NCBI GenBank assembly: GCA_007859745.1
Contig: SMLU01000001.1
Span: 3,348,001 to 3,412,000, forward strand
Direction: 5' to 3'
Origin: Phycisphaerae bacterium RAS1
Lineage (GTDB): Bacteria > Planctomycetota > Phycisphaerae > UBA1845 > Fen-1342
DNA: 64,000 nt
The first letter of the stretch is position 1. The number at the start of each line of letters is the position of its first letter. Under the pieces are notes generated by a model. That model was not told the DNA's origin. It ran no database searches and worked only from the letters and a program-made list of their open reading frames with translations. The translations under genes and the position numbers were made by a program. This document shows positions 41,430 through 50,025 of this stretch, in pieces.

Positions 41430-42500
41430 TCAGAGCACTCCGAACATCGTGATCGCGATGATGAACGGGTTGATGTCGAGGATGTTGGCCTCGCCGTCGT
41501 TGTTGATGTCGCCGTGGGCGGGGCGGGGGATGCCGGTGAACACGGTGCTTGTCCAAGTGGAGGGGCTGTCAATGCCGCCGATCACGTAGAGCTCGCCAGC
41601 CAGCGCTACGGCCGATGGGTAGCTTCGCTGCGCCGGCAGATGCGTCACGACGCGCCAATAGTCATCACGCGGGTCGTATTCCTCCACCAGTGACAAGATC
41701 GTGGAATCTGCAAGGGACCCGCCAATCGCGTAGATGCGGCCGTAATTAGCGGCCACGGCAACGTAGTACCGGGGGAAATTCAACGCCGCAGCGGTCGACC
41801 ATGAGTCGGTCTGCGGATCGTAGACGTCAGTGACGGCGTTGAAGAACCTCGGCCCATTATGCGCGAACCGGTGCGTTCCGCCGACGAGATAGATCTTTCC
41901 GTCGAGCACGGCGGCTCCATGCTGCGAGCGGGGAGTCGGCAGCGGCGCGCCGGTCGTCCACAGCGCCGTTTGGGGGTTGTAAATGTAGTTGTCGCTGAAG
42001 GTCGGCACGGTGTAGGAGTTGACGCCACCCATGACGTAGATGAGGCCATTCACCGCAACTGCACTGAGCTCTCCCCGCCCCCACGACGATTCGGGCAGCG
42101 GCGTGGGCAACGGCGGAAGCTGCGTCCACTGATCCGTCGCCGGGTCGTAGCACTCGAACGTACGCTTCCAACAGTTCGAGAAGCAGTTGTTCCCGCCCGC
42201 GACGTAGATCTTCCCATCGACGACCGCGCACGCGGCAAACCCACGCCCGGTCGGCATGTTCGCCTTCTGCGTCCACACGCCGGTGGCGGGATCAAACTCA
42301 TCAACGCGGTTGTTGTTGCCCGAGTAGTTGAAGTCGCCGAAGACGTAGAGCTTGTTGTTGACCACCGCCGAACACGTCCCGTAGCTTGGAATCGGACGCG
42401 CCGTCTCGGTGTCCCAATACCCCGGCGGGGGGTCGGCCGCGATCGTCAGGCAGGCGCCTGCCAGCAGAAGAATGGCGCTCGAAATCACGCTGCGTTTCAT
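41430..42500 (-). CDS. Exported kelch-repeat protein with dockerin-like end
   Basis: A 356-residue exported protein: signal MKRSVISSAILLLAGACLTIAA, then about six kelch blades with the standard motifs (NNKLYVFGDFNYSGNNNRVDEFDPATGVWTQ, GKIYVAGGNN, NGLIYVMGGVNSY, DGKIYLVGGTHR, YGRIYAIGGSLADS, AGELYVIGGIDS). The C-terminus has GDINNDGEANILDINPFIIAI, a dockerin-like calcium repeat as in the protein at 33778. ATG 42500 follows TGGAG at normal spacing. Kelch propellers bind carbohydrate or protein; the ligand is unknown. Confidence 0.88.
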   Translation of the reverse strand: MKRSVISSAILLLAGACLTIAADPPPGYWDTETARPIPSYGTCSAVVNNKLYVFGDFNYSGNNNRVDEFDPATGVWTQKANMPTGRGFAACAVVDGKIYVAGGNNCFSNCWKRTFECYDPATDQWTQLPPLPTPLPESSWGRGELSAVAVNGLIYVMGGVNSYTVPTFSDNYIYNPQTALWTTGAPLPTPRSQHGAAVLDGKIYLVGGTHRFAHNGPRFFNAVTDVYDPQTDSWSTAAALNFPRYYVAVAANYGRIYAIGGSLADSTILSLVEEYDPRDDYWRVVTHLPAQRSYPSAVALAGELYVIGGIDSPSTWTSTVFTGIPRPAHGDINNDGEANILDINPFIIAITMFGVL

Positions 42501-42602
42501 GGCATAATCTCCAGTTGTGAGGTGCCGCGGCGCCATTCGCCGCGGTTGGTTCATTTCTCTGGCAGTTCGTGCGACGAGTCCCGTGGCGGAGCGCAGAAAA
42601 GA

Positions 42603-43175
42603 ATGACCGATTTCGGCGTGACGCGATTACTGACACAGACGCAGGCCGGCGACGGCGACGCCCGGCGCGAGCTGTTCGCGATCGTCCACGAAGAGCTTCG
42701 CCGGCTCGCCCACTCCCAGATGAAAGGCGAAAGACGGGCGGTGACGCTCAACACCACCGTCCTGGTCAACGAGGCCTACCTGCGGCTCATGGGCGACGGG
42801 GCTGGTCCGTGGAACGGGCGGGCGCATTTCTTTGCCGCCGCCGCCGAGGCCATGCGGCGGATTCGCGTCGACGCCGCCCGGGCGCGCAGGCGTCGCAAGC
42901 GCGGCGGCGGGCCGCCGGTGTCGCTGGAGGCGGCCGGGGCGGAGGAGGCGGCGTGGGTGGACCCGGCGGATGACGATCAGTTGATCGGGATCGATGAGGC
43001 GCTGCCGAAGCTGGCGGAGCTTTATCCGCGACAGGCGGAGGTCGTCAAGTACCGCTTCTACTCGGGACTGTCGGTGGACGAGACGGCAGCGGTTTTGGAC
43101 GTCTCGCCGCGAACGGTGGATGCGGATTGGCGGCTGGCGCGGGCGTGGTTGCATCGGGAGCTGGGCGGGGAATAG
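42603..43175 (+). CDS. RNA polymerase sigma factor, Sigma70_ECF type
   Basis: A 190-residue ECF sigma factor. Region 2 is MTDFGVTRLLTQTQAGDGDARRELFAIVHEELRRLAHSQMKGE, with HFFAAAAEAMRRIRVDAARARRRRKRGGG, the long basic linker typical of PF07638/TIGR02999-type sigmas; region 4 is LPKLAELYPRQAEVVKYRFYSGLSVDETAAVLDVSPRTVDADWRLARAWLHREL. ATG 42603. Its stop is convergent with a large Ser/Thr kinase gene. In planctomycetes this sigma type usually sits next to such a kinase, so it is likely to respond to it. Confidence 0.92.
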   Translation: MTDFGVTRLLTQTQAGDGDARRELFAIVHEELRRLAHSQMKGERRAVTLNTTVLVNEAYLRLMGDGAGPWNGRAHFFAAAAEAMRRIRVDAARARRRRKRGGGPPVSLEAAGAEEAAWVDPADDDQLIGIDEALPKLAELYPRQAEVVKYRFYSGLSVDETAAVLDVSPRTVDADWRLARAWLHRELGGE

Positions 43176-43833
43176 GGAACCAGGGAACCAGGGAACAAGG
43201 GAACAAGGGAACAAGCGGATCGAGGGATCGAAGTATCTAGGGATCGAGGGATCAAGGGATGTAGCCCGGCCGCCCTCGGCCGGGCCGTAGCGGCCGACCT
43301 CCGAGTCGGCCGCCGAAGCCGCGGAGCGGCGGAAGAATAAAGCCCACGGCGTGAGCCGTGGGAACACGAGCGGGCGAAAAGGTATTTCCAAAAATCGCCC
43401 GGAGTCCCGGAGGGACCAAAGCAGCGTCGGATGGCGCGGCGCCGGACGACATCGCGCGTCGTCTCGCGTCCGCGCGCGTCGTACGTCGTCTCGAGTCGTC
43501 GCGCGGGCCGGTTCGCGCATGCCATCCGTTTCTTTTGCTCCTGCCTGGGCTGGAAATGCTCCCGAGATTCGTTTTCGCGCGCCCCCGTCCCCACGGCTTG
43601 CGACGTGGGCTTTATTCTATCGCCCTTACAGGGCTGTCCTCACCATCGGGGAGTTCCGACGGTGTAGCCCGGCCGCCCCCGGCCGGGAGTGTTTTCCGAG
43701 GTCTGTCGCACCGCCGGCCGCTACGGACCGGCCGGGGGCGGCCGGGCCACAACTTCGGACCGGCCGATGGCGGCCGGGCTACAACGGACGCGGAGGTCGG
43801 ACGCTTCGGGACGGCCGACTCGGAGGTCGGCCG
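43176..43833. repeat. Complex intergenic repeat region (658 bp) between convergent genes
   Basis: No gene is credible here. In order: GGAACAAG-type octamers (43178-43215), GGATCGAG-type repeats (43216-43260), GTAGCCCGGCCGCCCTCGGC (43261) joined to GTAGCGGCCGACCTCCGAGT (43287). Then AATAAAGCCCACGGCGTGAGCCG (about 43337), matched by an inverted CACGGCTTGCGACGTGGGCT at about 43592-43613. Finally a second cluster with GTAGCCCGGCCGCCCCCGGC at 43664 and its inverted partners at about 43740-43790. The last inverted GACTCGGAGGTCGGCCGCTA (43817) supplies the stop codon of the kinase gene. Confidence 0.75.
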
Positions 43834-46419
43834 CTACGGCGGACCCGAGTGTGGTTTCGAAGCCGGGGCGGGTTGGGTGGTGTTCTGGCCGATGGGCAGA
43901 ACCTGGTCGTCCAGCGTGTAGTACTCCGGCGGCCAGATTTTGGCCGGGTGGCCGTCGGGCAGGTTCATCCGGGCTTCCGTCAAGCGCCCTGGCTCAGGCG
44001 TACGCGGCGCGATCACGCTTCCGTCACGAGCCAACCAGACGGCGTGCGGCGTCTCTTGGTAGGCGTCAACCGTGCCGAATTGGAAGTTGATCGCCGCGCA
44101 ACATCCGTCTGGCGGGAGATTGACGGTCTCCGGGGCGGAGAGAAAACAGTTCGAGGGACGCGCGCCCAGCCGGGCATTGACGAACTTGAGCCATACCGGG
44201 CGAAGTGTCGGGTCGGGTGAGTCGGGAGAGACATACTCAGCCGCGCGAACGCCGAGCCGCGGCTCGACCGCCAGGACAGCAGCCGCGTGATTGTCAGACT
44301 TCTCGCCGAAATGTTCGCGAAGTGTATGCTTTCCGTGAACGCCGGACACGAGCAATAGACCGGGCTCGCCTGAGTGGTCGCCGGCCTGCGCCCACAAGAG
44401 ATCGTCCACTTGAAACTCAAGCCACGCCATGTAGAGCAGGTCGCCCTTGACGTTGTAGATGCACAGCGCCGCGTGGGTCCGCATGTGCTGGTGGCAGGTG
44501 ATGATCTCCCGGCCTTCGCATCCCGGCCCCATATCGGGCGCAAACACGTCCGCCGTGAGGACGTTGCGGACTGCGAATTGCCTCGGCGTGAATTCGGCGT
44601 TATCTCGCTTAGCAAGTTGCTTGGGAATGTCGGCAGGCTCGAGCGATCGCGCCCACTCGACGCGATCGCACCTGCCCTGCCAGCGCCACGCCGTCAGCGG
44701 CACGTGCGACCAATTCGTGGTTTCGTCACTATGGCAACCGACGAGCAGAAAACCGCCTCCCCAATGTGCGGGCCGCGCAACTTTCTCGATTATGGGCAGT
44801 TCGTTGCGGACGTCTGAGATTCCCTGAAAGGTGCGAAGGTCCTCGCCGACCCGCGAGAATACGATCGCATGTTGAACGGGGCTGCCTTTCACGAGTATTA
44901 GTCCACCAGGCTGGTTCCGCAGGTAGAGGAAACCCCCAACCGGTGCGCCGATCAGCAAGATGCTCGTCAGAATGGACAGTCCAGCCGTCAGCCTTACGGG
45001 ATGCTTCACCGCCCACGCCACCATCCGCGCCGCGATCCCCGGCGGGTGCGCCTCCGTCGGCTCCCCCGCCAGAAACCGCCGCACGTCGCGGGCCAGGTCG
45101 CCGGCGGAGCTGTAGCGATCCTCCGGACGGCGGGACAGGGCTTTCAGCATCACCGCCTCCAGTGGCCGGCGGATGTGGCGGTTGAACTGCGCCGGCCGCG
45201 GCGGCGGGTCGTCGCGGACCATGCGGGCCAGGGCGGAGAGGCCGACGATGCTCGAATCATCGACGAGATGCGGGCGGCGGCCGGTGAGCAGCTCGTAGAG
45301 CACGACGCCGAGCGAATACACGTCGCTGCGCGTGTCGACGCGGAGCGGGTCGCCGGCGAACTGCTCGGGGCTCATGTAGTGGACGGTGCCGACGAGCTGG
45401 CCGACGCCGGTCAGGTCTGTCGCCAGCGTGGCCTCGCGATCCAGCACGCGGGCGACGCCGAAGTCGATGATCTTCGGATTGCCGTCGAGATCGACGAGGA
45501 TGTTGGCGGGTTTCAGGTCGCGATGAATGACGCCGTTCAGGTGGCCGTGCTGGACGGCGTCGCAGACACGGGCGAAGAGTTCGAGCCGGTCGCGCAGCGG
45601 GAGCGGGGCGCGGGTGGGGTGGGCGTCTCGCCCGTCGCGGCTTCGGCAATTGGCGGGCGAGACGCCCGTCCCACCCGCGGACGATAATCGACTTGCGTGA
45701 AGGGTGAGCATTGCCCACCGATTTGCGTCCTCGCCGGTTTGCGGCGAATGGTGGGCACGGCCCACCCGACGTTCTGTTCCCTGTTCCCTGTTTCCCGTTC
45801 CCTCTCTTTCTCGATCCCTTGATCCCTCGATCCCTTGATCCCTGACGACGGGCGAGACGCCCGTCCCACCCGCGAACTGCGCAATGGTCTGCGCCCCACG
45901 CACAAGCTCCATCGCAAAGAACGGCAGCCGGCCGTGCGGCGTGTCGGCGATATCCGCTTCGAACACCTGGGCAATGCCGGGATGCTGCAGGCGGCCGAGC
46001 AGCTCCGCTTCGCGTTCAAAGCGGCGCAGGGCGGCGGGGCTGGCGAATATCGTCCGCATCACCTTCAGTGCGACGATGCGGTGCGGGTGCTCCTGCTCGG
46101 CTTCGTAGACCGTCCCCATGCCGCCGTGGCCGATGACGCCGCGGATGAAGTAGCGGCCGAAGTGTTGCCCGAGCAGCATGTCGGGATGGTCGTTCGGAGG
46201 CTGGGCCGAATGGTGCGCGGTGCCCGCCCTACGCGCCGACGGCTCGGCCGCCATGAAAGCGCCCTCCGCCGCCGCGTCGTGTGCCAACAGCGACTCGACC
46301 TCGGCTCGCAGCGCCGCGTCGCCGCCGCAGGCTGACGCCAGATACGCCGTTCGCTGCTCCGGCGGCAGCCGGAGCGCTTGCTCGAAAAGCTCGCAGGTGC
46401 GCTGGTCGTGCGTTTGCAT
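43834..46419 (-). CDS. Ser/Thr protein kinase with repeat-derived insert and a membrane anchor
   Basis: An 861-residue planctomycete-type kinase. Residues 1-60 are the usual leader (MQTHDQRTCELFEQALRLPP, EQRTAYLASACGGDAALRAEV). The kinase domain has GHGGMGTVYEAEQE (97-110), K119, a hinge near residue 172, HRDLKPANILVD (299-310) and DFG (319-321). Residues about 185-270 are a non-kinase insert of low-complexity repeats and family D palindromes, in frame. A single helix (about LTAGLSILTSILLIGAPVGGFLYL) follows the kinase domain, then an extracytoplasmic region of about 370 residues that I do not recognise. The stop TAG is inside a repeat. The start is taken at 46419; ATG 46512 (MSGVRGESG) is possible and has TATGCT 13 nt upstream. 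Confidence 0.88.
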   Translation of the reverse strand: MQTHDQRTCELFEQALRLPPEQRTAYLASACGGDAALRAEVESLLAHDAAAEGAFMAAEPSARRAGTAHHSAQPPNDHPDMLLGQHFGRYFIRGVIGHGGMGTVYEAEQEHPHRIVALKVMRTIFASPAALRRFEREAELLGRLQHPGIAQVFEADIADTPHGRLPFFAMELVRGAQTIAQFAGGTGVSPVVRDQGIEGSRDREREGTGNREQGTERRVGRAHHSPQTGEDANRWAMLTLHASRLSSAGGTGVSPANCRSRDGRDAHPTRAPLPLRDRLELFARVCDAVQHGHLNGVIHRDLKPANILVDLDGNPKIIDFGVARVLDREATLATDLTGVGQLVGTVHYMSPEQFAGDPLRVDTRSDVYSLGVVLYELLTGRRPHLVDDSSIVGLSALARMVRDDPPPRPAQFNRHIRRPLEAVMLKALSRRPEDRYSSAGDLARDVRRFLAGEPTEAHPPGIAARMVAWAVKHPVRLTAGLSILTSILLIGAPVGGFLYLRNQPGGLILVKGSPVQHAIVFSRVGEDLRTFQGISDVRNELPIIEKVARPAHWGGGFLLVGCHSDETTNWSHVPLTAWRWQGRCDRVEWARSLEPADIPKQLAKRDNAEFTPRQFAVRNVLTADVFAPDMGPGCEGREIITCHQHMRTHAALCIYNVKGDLLYMAWLEFQVDDLLWAQAGDHSGEPGLLLVSGVHGKHTLREHFGEKSDNHAAAVLAVEPRLGVRAAEYVSPDSPDPTLRPVWLKFVNARLGARPSNCFLSAPETVNLPPDGCCAAINFQFGTVDAYQETPHAVWLARDGSVIAPRTPEPGRLTEARMNLPDGHPAKIWPPEYYTLDDQVLPIGQNTTQPAPASKPHSGPP
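45612..45871. repeat. Composite repeat inside the kinase gene
   Basis: A family D palindrome (45612-45676), then non-repetitive bases. CCCTGTTCCCTGTTTCCC and GATCCCTTGATCCCTCGATC (about 45778-45842) are inverted versions of the octamers at 43178-43260. A family D half-element is at 45847-45871. All is in frame with the kinase. Confidence 0.88.
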
Positions 46420-46820
46420 CACAAGGCGGCTCGCGGCGTCTGGTCCTTTTTCGGCATCCGGGCGTCTTGACGCGTTTGGTCGTCTGCCAGATTCACCGCG
46501 CACGCCGGACATGGCCCCGGGCCGGAGCATAACACGCCATGCCGGATCGGTGGAGCAGACGGTGGCAGAGGAATGTGCGTCAGTGACGCGTGGGGGGCGC
46601 AGAAAAAAGGGCGAGAGATCGGCGCGCTGGGCATTGAGCGCTAGACACGCCGAACAACGCGCGATCACGCCGGCCCCAGCACTCTCACTCGCTACTCGCT
46701 ACTCTGAACTCGCTACTGCCCCGCTGGCACGTCGCGCGCCGTCGTGCGACAATCGGTCCTGTCGCGCGGCGGGCTGGAAGCCCGAAGCAACAGCGTGACG
46801 GGCTGGAAGCCCACACCACC
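46420..46820. other. 401-bp divergent gap between the kinase and pyrC
   Basis: No gene. TACTCGCTACTCTGAACTCGC-type units occur at about 46685-46730, similar to the inverted units at 5911. Two copies of GGGCTGGAAGCCC-type (46768-46783 and 46800-46813) precede pyrC; the second ends 8 nt before the ATG. TATGCT lies at 46526-46531 on the minus strand, a candidate promoter for the kinase. Confidence 0.5.
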
Positions 46821-48107
46821 ATGTCGAAATCACTGCTCATCAAGAACGGCCGACTCGTCGATCCCTCGCAAGCGATCGATGAAACCGCCGCGCTGCTCAT
46901 CGAGGACGGCAAGGTCGCCGCCATCGGCAAACAGGCCCGCGCCTCCGCTGACGAATTCCTCGACGCCGGCGGCCTCATCGTCTGTCCCGGCCTGATCGAC
47001 ATGCACGTCCACCTGCGCGAGCCGGGCGGCGAGGAAAATGAAACGATCGAATCCGGCACGGCGGCGGCGGCGGCAGGGGGGTTCACTGCGGTCGCGTGCA
47101 TGCCAAACACCGAGCCGGCGCTCGACAGCGACGCGACGATTGAATACGTCCTGCGGCAGGCGGCCCGGCTTGGCTCATGCCGCGTGTACCCGATCGGGGC
47201 GATCACCAAGGGGCGGGCCGGCAAGGAACTGGCCGAGATCGGGCTGATGCTGCGGGCCGGGGCGGTGGCGTTCAGCGACGACGGCGTGGGCGTGGCGGAC
47301 GCCGGCACGGCGCTGCGGGCGATGCGCTACATGCGCATGTTCGACGCGCTGTTCATCGAACACTGTGAAGACAAATCGCTGGCCGGCGGCGGGTGCATGA
47401 ACGCCGGCGTGGTCGCCACGCGGCTCGGCATGCCCGGCATTCCCGCCATCGCCGAAGAGATGATGATCCAGCGCGACCTGCTGCTGGCGCGGCAGGCGGG
47501 CGTGCGCTATCACGTCGCGCACATCTCGACGGCGGGGGCGGTGGAGCTGGTTCGGCGTGCGAAGACTGAGGCTGGGATGAAAGTCACCACGGAGGTCTGC
47601 CCGCACCACGTGCTTCTGACGGACGAATCCTGCAGCAGCTTCGACACCAACTTCAAAATGAACCCGCCGCTGCGGACGCAGAAGGACGTGGATGCCTGCA
47701 TCGCCGGCGTGCGCGACGGCACAATCGACTGCCTCGTCACCGACCACGCTCCGCACGGACAGCACAGCAAGGAGCACGAGTTTCAGGATGCCCCGTTCGG
47801 CATCGTCGGGCTGGAAACCGCTCTGGGGCTGTTCATCAAGGCGTTCATCGACACGAACGTACTCGACTGGCCGCGGCTGATCCGCGCCATGTCCACCCGC
47901 CCGGCTGAAATCCTGCGCGTTCCCGGCGGGACGCTGAAAGTTGGCGCGGCGGCGGACGTGACGCTGATCGACCCGGCGGCGGAATGGACGGTCGATCCGG
48001 GGCAGTTCAAGTCGAAATGCTCAAATACGCCGTTTGGGGGATGGAGACTGCGCGGCAAGGCGGCGGGGACGGTCGTGGGGGGTGCGTCGCGGGGAATGGC
48101 GCGTTAG
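46821..48107 (+). CDS. pyrC: Dihydroorotase
   Basis: A 428-residue amidohydrolase that cyclises carbamoyl aspartate in pyrimidine synthesis. The N-terminal LLIKNGRLVDPSQAIDETAALLIEDGKVAAIGK is followed by the zinc site GLIDMHVHLREPGGEENETIESGT (H62, H64). Further metal or ligand residues are at AFSDDG, FIEHCED, YHVAHIST and TDHAPHGQHSKEHEF, and the C-terminal strands are LKVGAAADVTLIDPAAEWTV. It resembles the type I (PyrC class of Gram-positives/Aquifex) rather than the E. coli type. It is monocistronic; the start is supported by family-typical N-terminus rather than a clear Shine-Dalgarno. Confidence 0.94.
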   Translation: MSKSLLIKNGRLVDPSQAIDETAALLIEDGKVAAIGKQARASADEFLDAGGLIVCPGLIDMHVHLREPGGEENETIESGTAAAAAGGFTAVACMPNTEPALDSDATIEYVLRQAARLGSCRVYPIGAITKGRAGKELAEIGLMLRAGAVAFSDDGVGVADAGTALRAMRYMRMFDALFIEHCEDKSLAGGGCMNAGVVATRLGMPGIPAIAEEMMIQRDLLLARQAGVRYHVAHISTAGAVELVRRAKTEAGMKVTTEVCPHHVLLTDESCSSFDTNFKMNPPLRTQKDVDACIAGVRDGTIDCLVTDHAPHGQHSKEHEFQDAPFGIVGLETALGLFIKAFIDTNVLDWPRLIRAMSTRPAEILRVPGGTLKVGAAADVTLIDPAAEWTVDPGQFKSKCSNTPFGGWRLRGKAAGTVVGGASRGMAR

Positions 48108-48118
48108 ATCGTTCACCC

Positions 48119-48178
48119 GGCCGCCGCGCCGGACGCGCTCAGACGTCCGCCCGCCGTTTGGCGCGGCGGGTCCGGACT
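48119..48178. repeat. Degenerate family B palindrome
   Basis: CCGCCGCGCCGGACGCGCTC to CCGCCGTTTGGCGCGGCGGG plus TCCGGA. It is 56-60 bp, shorter and more diverged than the other copies. Confidence 0.6.
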
Positions 48179-48317
48179 TCGGATGAGACCCTGACCGGAC
48201 AGTTGACGACGGCGCGGGGTTTGGTACGCTTCGCGAACTTTGCGCCGGGGCTTGTTGCCGCCGGCCTTTTTTTTGCCCGCGCTTCTTGCCGTTTCCCTTT
48301 CGTTCGTGGAGTCCCTC

Positions 48318-49733
48318 ATGCTGTTTTCGCGATCGAGCAAACTGGCGGCTATGTCCGCGCTCTTGTCCGTCGTCAGCCTTGCGCTCACGCTTGTGTCCGG
48401 GTGCCCGCCGGAGACGCCTTCGGGCGACGGGTCGTCCAATACCAACGACAACTCCAACGCCAACTCCGACAATTCATCGAACGACAATTCGGATGATGTT
48501 CCGTCGACCGCGTTGCGACGGGACTCTCTGCCGGGCACGCCGACGCCACGCGCGCAGAACTCCAGCGCCCGCTTCACGCGGACAAACCTGACGTACTTCA
48601 TCAACAACGTCTCGACCAAGCTTGATCGCGCCCTGCAGGAGCAGCTCATCGCGGACGCCTTCGCCCGCTGGTCGGCCGTGACGCCGCTGAACTTCACGCG
48701 CGTCAATACGCAGGCCGGGGCGGACGTTGTGATCGGCTTCGGGACGGGGCGGCACTGCGAGCTGTACGCGCCGCGGAGCCTTGAGTGCCCGACCGAGCCG
48801 TTTGAAGCGACGACGATCGGCCACGCCAACTTCCCGGTCGGCCCGGAAATAGGGCAGTTGCACATGAACGAGGCGTTCGATTTCACCGACCAGCGGCTCT
48901 ATTTCAGCACAATGGTGCACGAGATCGGGCACAACCTCGGCATCGATCACATTCCGCCGATGGACGCCGTCATGTTCGCCAATGACAACGGCCAGAGCGG
49001 AACGCTGACGCAGGCGGACATTGACGCGGCGCAGCGGTTGTATGGCTCGCGCGATGGGTCGGTCCGGCCGCAGGCCGCGACAGACCCGCCGGCCTCGGAC
49101 GAGGCCGCTCCGCGGACCGCCCCGACGACGGACCTGCCTGACGCCGACGGCGACGGCATGGACGACGCCACCGAGCGCTTTGCACTGGGCACCGATCCCA
49201 ACAACGACGACTCCGACGGCGACGGGCTGGGCGATGGCGTGGAAGCAGTCGCGGGGCTGGACGCACGCGAAGGCGACACCGACGGCGACGGCGTGTCGGA
49301 CGGCGACGAGTTCGACGGCGGCGGAAACGCCTTTCTGCCCGACTTCGAGGCGGCCGGCGACGTGAGCGCACTGCTCGGCTCCTACGCCGGCAGCGACAGC
49401 CTGGGCGCCTCGATCGCGTTCGAGGTGGCGGCGGACGGGACGGTATCGGGCACGCTCGCGGTCGAGCGCTTCGGGTTCAGCGAAGATATCAAGCTGGTCG
49501 GCGCCGTCCGGGATGACGGCACCGTCGAACTGGTCTCCAATGACTATTTCTTCGACTACTCCGGGACGATTGACGGCAGCAGCGGCGCGGCCGAGGGTGA
49601 CTTCAAGACGGACGGCGGTTCGGAAGGGACGTGGAGCGCGGCGCGCTCGACGGGAACGGATCGCGTCCGAGGCCCGGGCGCGGTTCAGCGGGTCGACTTC
49701 GGCAGCTATGCCCCGCGAGGCGCGCGACGCTGA
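48318..49733 (+). CDS. Exported matrixin-type zinc metalloprotease with TSP3-like calcium repeats
   Basis: A 471-residue lipoprotein: ATG 48318 behind GTGGAG, signal and lipobox ending LVSGC, an Asn/Ser/Asp linker, then a M10-type metalloprotease domain. The zinc signature HExxHxxGxxH is HEIGHNLGIDH, followed by a methionine region (MDAVMFANDNGQ) and ADIDAAQRLYG, as in matrixins. After it, DADGDGMDDATERFALGTDP, NNDDSDGDGLGDGVEAVAG and DGDGVSDGDE are thrombospondin type 3-like calcium-binding repeats. A last domain (ALLGSYAGSDSLGASIAFEV ... TVSGTLAVERFGF) is unrecognised and beta-rich. It probably degrades or processes extracellular protein. Confidence 0.87.
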   Translation: MLFSRSSKLAAMSALLSVVSLALTLVSGCPPETPSGDGSSNTNDNSNANSDNSSNDNSDDVPSTALRRDSLPGTPTPRAQNSSARFTRTNLTYFINNVSTKLDRALQEQLIADAFARWSAVTPLNFTRVNTQAGADVVIGFGTGRHCELYAPRSLECPTEPFEATTIGHANFPVGPEIGQLHMNEAFDFTDQRLYFSTMVHEIGHNLGIDHIPPMDAVMFANDNGQSGTLTQADIDAAQRLYGSRDGSVRPQAATDPPASDEAAPRTAPTTDLPDADGDGMDDATERFALGTDPNNDDSDGDGLGDGVEAVAGLDAREGDTDGDGVSDGDEFDGGGNAFLPDFEAAGDVSALLGSYAGSDSLGASIAFEVAADGTVSGTLAVERFGFSEDIKLVGAVRDDGTVELVSNDYFFDYSGTIDGSSGAAEGDFKTDGGSEGTWSAARSTGTDRVRGPGAVQRVDFGSYAPRGARR

Positions 49734-49788
49734 GGGCCCACGCGGCATGCGACGCTGAGAGCCGGTGCGCGAGACGGAGCCGCGCGCC

Positions 49789-49865
49789 GTAGCGTCGGCC
49801 CTCTGTGGCCGACGATGCGTGAAAAACCGGCGAAACAACCGTCGGCCGCGGAGGGCCGACGCTAC
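49789..49865. repeat. Family H palindrome (variant)
   Basis: GTAGCGTCGGCCCTCTGTGG to CGTCGGCCGCGGAGGGCCGACGCTAC, about 77 bp with imperfect arms. The centre has GTGAAAAACCGGCGAAAC. Confidence 0.75.
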
Positions 49866-49924
49866 AGTCCTGCGGCGTCGTTCGCGGCGGCGAGAGGAGC
49901 GGTCGCCCCGACGAGCCGGAAAAC

Positions 49925-49954
49925 AAAAAAGGCGGCAGCATCCTTGCTACCGCC
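49925..49954 (-). terminator. Rho-independent terminator of dnaA
   Basis: On the minus strand GGCGGTAGCA-AGGA-TGCTGCCGCC is a 10-bp stem (one mismatch), immediately followed by TTTTTTG. This is the classical shape and lies about 70 bp past the dnaA stop. Confidence 0.8.
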
Positions 49955-50025
49955 ACGGACGGGCCGGGCGCTGCGCTGTCCCGCGGAACCGCGGCCGCCG
50001 AGCAGCGTCGGCGACCGCCGCCGAT

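Larger units (their letters stand above)
49734..50025. other. 292-bp convergent gap with palindrome and dnaA terminator
   Basis: No gene. It contains the family H palindrome at 49789-49865 and a rho-independent terminator of dnaA at 49925-49954. The remainder is high-GC sequence. Confidence 0.65.
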
